NCBI GenBank assembly: GCA_030424825.1
Contig: JAUHWE010000178.1
Span: 1 to 8,047, forward strand
DNA from: Verrucomicrobiia bacterium
GTDB lineage: Bacteria; Verrucomicrobiota; Verrucomicrobiia; Opitutales; Opitutaceae
DNA length: 8,047 nt
Direction: 5' to 3'
Position numbers and translations under genes: made by a program. Below are positions 1-6,300 of the stretch, in pieces; position 1 is the first letter of the stretch, and each line of letters begins with the position of its first letter. The notes under the pieces are model-generated. The model saw only the letters and a list, made by a program, of their open reading frames with translations, had not been told where the DNA came from and did not search any database.

Positions 1-1407
1 ACCCTTAAACGACGCGAATTCATCAAGAAATCTGCTGCCGCTACTTTCGGCTTCTCGGTTCTGCCGGCCTACCTGACGAGTGCTCGGGCCATCGGCGCCC
101 CCGTGCCTCCCAGCCAGCGGGTCAATTTGGCATGCATCGGAGTAGGGGGCCGGGCTCGGTCCGTGATCCCGTCCTTGGTCAAGGCCGGCTTGGCTCAAGT
201 GGTTGCTTTTTGCGACGTCGATTTCGAGACATCGGCACGCGGGGTAGAGGAGAACCTAGCGTTGTTTCCCAAGGCAAAGAAGTTCCAGGATTTCCGAGTC
301 ATGCTCGAGAAAATGGGCGACGACATCGATGCGGTTAGCGTGGTAACCCCGGATCACACGCACTTCCCAGCCGCCATGCTCGCCATGTCCATGGGCAAGC
401 ATGTTTACGTCGAAAAGCCACTGACCCATAATTTCGAAGAGGCCGAGCAGCTAATGAGAGCAGAAAAGCGTTTCGGCGTGGTCACTCAGATGGGCAACCA
501 AGGGCACACCTCGGCGGGAAATACGCAGTTTCAGCAGTTCGTTAAAGCGGGGCTGACCAAGAACCTCGACAAGATGGAAGTCTACAAGTCGGCGTCGCTC
601 TGGTTTATGAAAGCGGAGGAGCGGATTTCGCAGTTCCCCAAGGCTGCCGACATTCCAGCGACCTTGGACTGGGATGGCTGGTGTGGTCCGCGAACCAAGA
701 TGCCCTATAATCCGCTTTACCAGCCTTTCAACTGGCGTGGCTTCTACCACTACGGCTGTGGCATGCTCGGTGACTGGGGTTGTCACTTGATCGACTTTGC
801 TCACCACTATTTACAGCTCGGGCTGCCGACCCGCATCGAGCCGATGCGGTTGGATGACCACAATCAGGTGATCTTTCCACTCACTTCGCACCTCAAGTTT
901 GAGTTCCCCAAGCGTGGTCGCGGATTGCCGGCAATGGAATTGATTTGGCGCGACGGGGCTGATTGCGTCCCGCAGGTGCCGGAACAGTACTGGGACAAAA
1001 AGCCAGATGGCACGCCGGTGGCTCCCAGCTTAGGCAAAGCGGGCAGCGTGTTGTATCGAAAGGACGGGGACTTCGCTATCACGAGAGGTTCGCATGGAGC
1101 GGTATCCAGAATAATTCCACGAGATAAAATGCTGGAAAATCGCGAACACATGCGAGCGAGCGAGCCAGAAGACGATCACTTCACCAGCTTCATCGAAGCC
1201 TGTCGCGGCAACGGCCAGACCAATTCGCCGTTCAGTGTATCGGGAGAGTTGACCCAGGTGCTCAACCTCGGCGTGATATGCCAGTACCTGAACACAGAGC
1301 TGACATTCGATCCTAAGAAGAAGCGTTTCAAGGGCAACGACGCGGCGAATGCCATGCTGAACCCAAAGCCGCGCAAAGGCTGGGAAGAGTTTTACAAGAT
1401 GGTGTAG
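1..1407 (+). CDS. Tat-exported Gfo/Idh/MocA family oxidoreductase (5' end outside window)
   Basis: The frame is open from base 1 to the TAG at 1405-1407 (468 codons seen), so the true start lies a few codons upstream; the GTG at 103 is internal. The first codons read TLKRREFIKKSAAATFGF, a twin-arginine (Tat) signal with an RR pair, a hydrophobic core and a likely cleavage site near TSARA, so the enzyme is probably exported folded with its cofactor. Counting from the first codon, a Rossmann NAD(P) fingerprint IGVGGR is at 46-51. The family motif EKP is at 138-140, with Lys139 the expected catalytic or cofactor-contacting lysine. GDWGCHLID at 257-265 supplies the C-terminal-domain His262 and Asp265. 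These features define Gfo/Idh/MocA dehydrogenases, which act on sugars, inositols or their derivatives; the substrate cannot be told from sequence. The C-terminal part resembles the bacterial-type C-terminal domain common in Planctomycetes and Verrucomicrobia paralogues. The gene converges on the acyltransferase gene downstream. Family assignment is firm; the reaction is unknown. Confidence 0.93.
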   Translation, partial: TLKRREFIKKSAAATFGFSVLPAYLTSARAIGAPVPPSQRVNLACIGVGGRARSVIPSLVKAGLAQVVAFCDVDFETSARGVEENLALFPKAKKFQDFRVMLEKMGDDIDAVSVVTPDHTHFPAAMLAMSMGKHVYVEKPLTHNFEEAEQLMRAEKRFGVVTQMGNQGHTSAGNTQFQQFVKAGLTKNLDKMEVYKSASLWFMKAEERISQFPKAADIPATLDWDGWCGPRTKMPYNPLYQPFNWRGFYHYGCGMLGDWGCHLIDFAHHYLQLGLPTRIEPMRLDDHNQVIFPLTSHLKFEFPKRGRGLPAMELIWRDGADCVPQVPEQYWDKKPDGTPVAPSLGKAGSVLYRKDGDFAITRGSHGAVSRIIPRDKMLENREHMRASEPEDDHFTSFIEACRGNGQTNSPFSVSGELTQVLNLGVICQYLNTELTFDPKKKRFKGNDAANAMLNPKPRKGWEEFYKMV

Positions 1408-1595
1408 GGTGATCGTTGTCTTCGCGACGCCCCGGATTGTGTAGAGGCATCCACTTGCGTGGCGCTGGGGGGAGGACTAGCTACCTTGGCGTTTGAAGCA
1501 TAGGATCCACTCACAAGTCGCTCTTACGCTCTTGGTAGCCAGCGGTTGCCGGGAACATGGAATCGCTGTACTTGAGCGGGGAGGGGCGTGCGTAA

Positions 1596-2321
1596 CTAGG
1601 ATACCGCTTGCACGGGCTCGTGATCAATGAAGCCGACTTGCTCGTTGGCGGAATCCTGCAGATTTAGAAGGCTATTCTCTACTTGTAGTCTGATTTCCTC
1701 GATCTGAGAGGGGCTGAGCTTGCTGGGGACGTCGATCGGCTTGCCATACGCAATCTCGACCTTGGCGAACGGAAGGGGAAGCATTGTCCGGTCCCAAGCA
1801 CTGCGAAAGATCCAGGCGGGGCTGGCGGAGGCAGTGATGGGAAGGATGCGTCCGCCCGTCCAGCGGGCCATTCGAACGATACCTCCTTGGACGTGTCCAC
1901 GGGGACCGCGTGATCCGTCGATGGCGAGAGCCGCCCCATGTCCCGGTTTTGACCTTATGAGCTGAATCATTTCCTGAATAGCTTCTAGTCCATCGCGACC
2001 GGTAGAACCTCTGACCACTTCGAGTCCGAGGCTCTCCTCAAACTGGGCCATGGCTTCGCCGTCGAGACTTTTTGAGCACATGGATACCCACTTGGCGCCT
2101 GGCATTTGGGTCATGTGGTGGATGAGCACGAAAGTGCGCCCATGCAGGAAAGCCGCGATTGCCGGTTCTGAGGAGGAAACCGCTGCATCCAAATGTTCCC
2201 TACCGGATTCCTGAATTCTCCAGGTCCAGTTGAGAATGCGGATCAATCCCAGTGCCAAGTTCGGGTAAACCTTTAGCATGAAAAAGCGTTTGATCGGTCT
2301 GGGTTTGGTAGAGGACTGCAT
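1596..2321 (-). CDS. DUF374-type lysophospholipid acyltransferase-like protein
   Basis: A 241-residue protein read leftward from an ATG at 2321-2319 to a stop at 1598-1596. The frame can be extended to a TTG at 2345, but neither start has a clear Shine-Dalgarno sequence. I prefer the ATG because it leaves a short basic N-terminus (KPRPIKRFF) before a hydrophobic stretch at about 16-35 (a membrane-associating helix), as in the family. Recognisable motifs are FLHGR at 58-62 (the catalytic-His block), SKSLDGE at 83-89, VVRGSTGR at 102-109 and IDGSRGPRG at 134-142 (the counterpart of the substrate-binding 'PEGTR' block; DGPRGPR is more usual, so Ser137 is a small variation). FAKVEIAYGKPI at 185-196 matches the family's closing strand. 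Length fits DUF374 proteins. These are related to LpxL and PlsC-like acyltransferases and are thought to acylate envelope lipids on the inner face of the membrane, but the substrate is not established. The last 20 or so residues are unconserved tail. The gene is convergent with the oxidoreductase and divergent from the protease. Confidence 0.85.
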   Translation of the reverse strand: MQSSTKPRPIKRFFMLKVYPNLALGLIRILNWTWRIQESGREHLDAAVSSSEPAIAAFLHGRTFVLIHHMTQMPGAKWVSMCSKSLDGEAMAQFEESLGLEVVRGSTGRDGLEAIQEMIQLIRSKPGHGAALAIDGSRGPRGHVQGGIVRMARWTGGRILPITASASPAWIFRSAWDRTMLPLPFAKVEIAYGKPIDVPSKLSPSQIEEIRLQVENSLLNLQDSANEQVGFIDHEPVQAVS

Positions 2322-2571
2322 TGGGACGGATAAAACCGTCCACAAGGGGTCGGTAGGGAGGGGAGTAGAAAAAAACTAGATAGCGGCAATTCGTGTTCGA
2401 GCGGAAATATTGGGTCTGAGGATTATAGTGGCGTCAAGAGTGAATGGTGTTCTCGACAGGTAGGTGCTTCCGAGGTTTGATGGATCCGACCGATTGTTGA
2501 TTCTGTTTTCGACTATGGACAAGTGATGGATACCAGTTCGTCGTGAGATTGGATAGCATAGAATTGACTAA
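2322..2571. other. Intergenic stretch without a recognisable gene
   Basis: This 250-bp stretch lies upstream of the acyltransferase gene and left of the MITE-like element, so it must contain the acyltransferase promoter. I see no convincing -35/-10 pair. No frame here has a start with a ribosome-binding site and a plausible product. The last three bases (TAA, 2569-2571) match the three bases immediately right of the element and may be one copy of its target duplication. Confidence 0.5.
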
Positions 2572-2589
2572 GAGAGTGTCCCATAAGTC
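2572..2589 (+). repeat. Left terminal inverted repeat of the MITE-like element
   Basis: This 18-bp sequence pairs with the right end at 2741-2758, with a single mismatch at the eleventh base (C here, A in the right arm). Directly inside it the similarity breaks down, although both arms then contain an ATCGAA about ten to eighteen bases further in. Confidence 0.8.
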
Positions 2590-2611
2590 GATTTCACTCA
2601 TTGATCGAAAG

Positions 2612-2697
2612 TGTAGGGCGGGGTCGTCGGAGACCCCGACCTGTCGGTGGTTGACCCGGCAATTGGGATGAATGTCGCCTCGGCGAGACGACCTACA
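2612..2697. repeat. Nested GC-rich core with inward-facing TGTAGG ends and two hairpins
   Basis: Inside the MITE-like element is an 86-bp core starting with TGTAGG (2612-2617) and ending with its complement CCTACA (2692-2697). Next to each end is a palindrome. At 2619-2638, CGGGGTC pairs perfectly with GACCCCG over a six-base loop. At 2674-2692, GTCG-C-CTCG-G-CGAG-A-CGAC is palindromic apart from one C:A mismatch. Both ends, read inward, also share GGTCGTC. This architecture resembles the REP/BIME-type dispersed intergenic repeats of many bacteria; I infer that it is one unit of a genome-wide family. A role as transcript-folding or transposase-recognition sequence is possible but unproven. 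Confidence 0.6.
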
Positions 2698-2740
2698 ATA
2701 TTAGTCAGGAGAATATCTGTCCATATGGTGCTTCGATTGA

Positions 2741-2758
2741 GACTTATTGGACACTCTC
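2741..2758 (-). repeat. Right terminal inverted repeat of the MITE-like element
   Basis: Inverted partner of 2572-2589 with 17 of 18 positions matching. It is followed immediately by TAA and then a run of A residues, so the exact outer boundary is ambiguous by one or two bases. Confidence 0.8.
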
Positions 2759-2863
2759 TAAAAAATTTTCTAACCTACGCCTCGCCAGCAAACAGGGGTT
2801 AAATTGAGGTGAAATTTTTACTATCGTTGTCTCAACTAAACTAGGATATCGTCGAGGAAACGA

Positions 2864-2968
2864 ATGAACGATGCGCTAGCTGAGTTGGCCGAACCACTCC
2901 TCGATTTGGCATAGGGTGCTCTGAGTTCGTCCATTGAATTATGCGATCGTCTCAGGTGTATCCTATAA
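2864..2968 (+). pseudogene. Possible relic of a small gene, interrupted by an amber codon
   Basis: An ATG at 2864 is preceded at good spacing by GAGGAAA (2854-2860), the best Shine-Dalgarno-like sequence in this intergenic region. It opens the 16-codon peptide MNDALAELAEPLLDLA, which ends at TAG (2912-2914). The same frame then continues for 17 codons as GALSSSIELCDRLRCIL to TAA at 2966-2968. The first part has an amphipathic, protein-like composition. I do not recognise a family. It may be a decayed gene, a genuine very short peptide or leader, or chance. Confidence 0.22.
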
Positions 2969-3357
2969 ACAAGTACCTGTTATTAGAGGATGGTCTAAAA
3001 TGAGCGAATACTCTCGCGTTGCGGAAATGTATATAATCGACTATTGCGAGATAGCGGGTCCAATGATTTGTCTTCTACGAAGTAAGAACTTGTTCTTGGG
3101 TCATTGTGAGGAAATCCATCGTCGTACCTGTAAACTGGATGATGAATCGATCGAGAGGTCGTCCTAAGAATTACTGGTTGTAGAAGGAACCCTGTTCTGG
3201 TTCAGTTAGCTCTATTTCGGGACCTGCATCTATTCCGAGGGTATCAATCGGTGAACTAATTTTGCTTTCGTTCCTGCGATGAGATCTGACGAGGGGTCGG
3301 GTTGCTGATTACTATATGGTTCGGTTCGGGCAATATATAGGGTTGCGAAATCAGAGT

Positions 3358-3363
3358 GAGAGG
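3358..3363 (+). promoter_or_regulatory. Purine-rich ribosome-binding site, unusually close to the start
   Basis: GAGAGG lies only two bases before the ATG at 3366, closer than the usual five to nine. An in-frame TGA at 3357-3359 excludes any earlier start. The GTG at 3378 would be too far from this site, and the ATG at 3414 has no site and would drop the basic N-terminus, so 3366 remains the best choice. Confidence 0.45.
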
Positions 3364-3365
3364 TA

Positions 3366-6300
3366 ATGCTATTAAGCGTGGAATCTAGTCGTTTCGGGAA
3401 AAATGCTCTTCGCATGCTTGGGCTTAGTCTTGGGTGTCTGAGCCTTGTCGTTTGGGAAACCTCCAAATCTAAGGTGGGGGAACGAGATCCCCTTTCGGGG
3501 GAACCTGGAGGTGTCGAGAATGGTTCCTTTGAATCAGACGCCGTCAAAAGCCATCAAGGGAAGCACGTCGATGAATTCGAGGAGGCAGTACGGGAGCGTC
3601 ATTTGGAAGAGAAGTCGTCGAATCAATTGAATGAAGTGGATCTCCCGTCGGGCCGGAGGGACGGATTCTATCCTGATTCACTCGTTCTTGAAGAGTCCAT
3701 TGAGAAGCTGGGCAGCCCGAGGCGATTTCGGCGAACGCGTCTGATTGAGGCTTCCGATCTTCCCTATTGGATTCAGGTGGAGCAAGTTCTCGATATCGAT
3801 CCCATAACGGGGCACGAGTCAGTGGAGTCGTTTTCAGAGTCAGCAGGCGACCGCTTTTTTGTCCAATTCGTTGAAGAGGTAGCGAACGATGAAGCCATAG
3901 CGCTTCTTGCAGGAAAGAATTTCGAAGTCCTGCGACGCGTCTCTGAAGAAGGTTTGTATCTCGTTTCTGCTCCTCGAACGGGAAATATAAATGAAGTGGC
4001 GCGGGCAATGTCCCGCCTGAGAAAGGGGGCTTTTTCAGATTTGATTCGATTTTTGGAGTTCGACCGGATCGTTCACGCGTCAGCCACTCCGAATGATCCA
4101 AAGTTTCTCGATGGAACCCAATGGAGTTTGGACAATTCGAATGGGGATGACGGGAGACCGGATATTGGGGCAGTTGCGGGTTGGGATACCCGAAGGAGCG
4201 CTGAAGACGTGATTGTCGCGGTTATCGACACGGGTGTTATGTACGAACATGAGGATCTCGCTGCCAACATGTGGCGAAATGAGGAAGAGGTCGAAGGTAA
4301 TGGGATTGATGATGATGCGAACGGATACGTGGATGACGTGCATGGATTCAATTTCCTGTATGATGATGGTGATCCAAACGACGACCATTATCATGGAACT
4401 CATTGCGCTGGGATCATTGGGGCGGTCGGCAATAACGGGATCGGAATCGCGGGGGTTGCCTGGGATGTTCAGCTTATGGCCTGCAAATTTCTTTCGGCTC
4501 GTGGCTCGGGGTCGGTTTCCGACGCAATCGCGGCGATCGATTACGCGATTAGCAATGGAGCGCACATTATCAATAACAGTTGGGGGACAGGCGAATTTTC
4601 GCAAAGCCTCCTCGAAGCGATTGAACGGGCGAACGAAGCAGGGGTTCTTTTTGTGACTGCCGCTGGGAATGAAGGAAAGAACATCGATCAGTCGCCTTAT
4701 TATCCAGCGTCCTACGACATCCCGAACATCGTTTCGGTTGAGGCGACGGGCCCTAATGTTGTGTCAAACTTTGGATGGGATCATGTAGATATTGCGGCAC
4801 CGGGAGGCGATATCTATTCGACGATTAATCGCCAAGAAGGTTACCATACGTTGAGCGGAACGTCGATGGCTGCTGCCCATGTAAGTGGGATCGCAGCCCT
4901 CCTAATCGCGGAGTATCCGGAGCAGAAATTGTATAAGCAAATTGAACGCCTTCAACAGACGAAGGTCGGGGCATTTAGTTCACCCTGGGTGCCACCGTTT
5001 TCGGGTAATGCCAAACTTGATGCGGCTCTAGCTTTAGAATCCGTCGCTCTCCCGCCTGTTCTGGTTAGTGCGCCTTCTAGCACAGTTTATGTGACTCCCG
5101 GTAAAGAAATCGAATTACATGCGGCGTTTCGGAGCGATTCCCCTGTCGCTTACCAATGGTACCGGCAAGGTGAAGCGATCGTAGGAGCTATTGATGCGAT
5201 CCTCGCTTTAGAAATTATCGATAGTCTGGATGCTGGTGAATTTTCTGTTGTGGCGACGAATGATGACGGGGAAAATGAGGCAGTGTTCGAGGTCGTTTTG
5301 AGGCGGGCAAAACCGGAAGCGTTTTCGGAAGCTCTGGGCGATCCCGGTGTGATGTTATTCGATTCAATCCCCAACTATTCTCCAGAATTTTTGCAATTCA
5401 ATCCAAGAGAGCGTTCCGCATTGCAGATTTATCCCTTCGATTCGGTCGAAGGATCGGAGAGTTTAAAGATCGAAAGGGATACATATGACCAAGCGACTTC
5501 TATTGAGACAGCGGTTACCGGGCCGGGTTTGCTCTCGATGTACATGCGCGTGAATGATTGGCATGTGGAAGCGTATTTAGAAATCGAAGACATCGGGCGA
5601 TTGCATGTAGATGCAGAGGATTGGAAGAGGTACGAGATTCCTCTTCCAGAAAGCAAGGAGTACAAGATCGAATGGGTGTCGGGGGCTTTGTTTGACCCAT
5701 TGTTTGTGGATGGGTTTGAATTTGTGCCGAGTGTTGCTTCGCAGTTAGCGATATTAGAGCAGCCGAAAAGCGCAACTTTTCCGGAGGGAGCTTCGCATGT
5801 GTTTTCGGTGCACGTCCAAAGCTCGTTGGAAGTTTCGTATCAATGGATTCGCGATGGTGAGCCAATTGAGGGGGCAACGGATTCGACTTTGGGGTTTGAC
5901 AACTTGGAGCTCCTTCATGCGGGGGTCTATGCCGTCGAAGTAAGCAATGGGGAAAGTGCAATCGTGAGTAACTCGGTAACGCTTCGTGTCGGAGAATTGC
6001 CAGCCTCTATTGTGGGAGAACCGAATCCGGTTAGCGGATATGAGGGTCAAACGGTCCATTTGCAAGCGATTGCTGAGGGGACAGAGCCGCTTTCTTATCA
6101 GTGGTTTCGCGAAGGAAATCCTATCGATGGGGCTAACGCTGGGGATCTGTTGATCGAGGCCCTTTCGATATCGGATGCAGGAATTTACCACGTCGAAGTT
6201 TCAAATTTATATAGTGAAGAGCCGGCTCGTAGCGCGGAAGTCGAAGTGTCCGTGACCGGGGAAAGAGCGGCTCCGGATTTTATAATAGGCTCATATTCGC

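Larger units (their letters stand above)
2572..2758. mobile_element. MITE-like non-autonomous element, 187 bp
   Basis: The element is bounded by imperfect terminal inverted repeats. The left end reads GAGAGTGTCCCATAAGTC (2572-2589); the right end, read on the other strand, is GAGAGTGTCCAATAAGTC (2758-2741), matching at 17 of 18 positions. TAA flanks both sides (2569-2571 and 2759-2761), which fits a 3-bp target-site duplication. There is no coding frame inside, so it would have to be moved by a transposase supplied elsewhere. A 3-bp T-N-A duplication is known for some IS5-family subgroups, making an IS5-like parent a reasonable guess, but a 2-bp TA duplication (IS630/Tc1 style) cannot be excluded because TA also flanks the ends. 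The interior is far more GC-rich than the surrounding intergenic DNA and carries two hairpins. Seen: inverted ends, flanking triplets, lack of coding. Inferred: mobility and family. Confidence 0.72.
2759..3365. other. Intergenic stretch upstream of the protease gene
   Basis: About 600 bp of AT-rich DNA (roughly 38 percent G+C in the line starting at 2941, against 55-60 percent in sampled coding lines). It must hold the promoter of the protease gene, but I cannot pick out a convincing -35/-10 pair. The only coding-like item is the interrupted small frame at 2864-2968, listed separately. A second open frame (TTG at 2934 or ATG at 3000, ending at 3167) has no good ribosome-binding site and no recognisable product, so I do not call it. 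No RNA gene or attachment site was recognised. Confidence 0.5.

Noticed and set aside
1408..1595. Possible bidirectional terminator between the convergent genes
   Set aside because: GCTACC near 1480 and GGTAGC near 1535 can pair, but the arms are short, far apart and not followed by a T run on either strand.
2934..3167. Open plus-strand frame of about 77 codons (or 55 from ATG 3000)
   Set aside because: TTG start or poorly spaced ribosome site, AT-rich composition unlike the neighbours, and no recognisable motif; treated as chance.
3303..3340. TTGCTG and CAATATATAG as -35/-10 boxes for the protease gene
   Set aside because: The spacing between them is about 22 bases, too long for a standard sigma-70 promoter.
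3423..3440. Possible lipoprotein signal (LSLGC around Cys24 of the protease)
   Set aside because: Position -3 is Ser and -2 is Leu, which does not fit the usual lipobox, so lipidation is not supported.
3544..4101. 185-codon open frame on the minus strand
   Set aside because: It lies antisense to the linker and propeptide of the protease, whose own frame is continuous and carries recognisable domains; composition is that of a shadow frame.
4080..4656. Long open frames on both strands across the catalytic domain
   Set aside because: They overlap the conserved Asp and His regions of the subtilase and have no recognisable features; they arise from the codon pattern of the real gene.
5310..5729. 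First inter-Ig segment as a separate unrelated domain
   Set aside because: It contains TGPGLLSM and the closing FVDGFEF in the same order as the later modules, so a diverged copy of the same module is the simpler reading.
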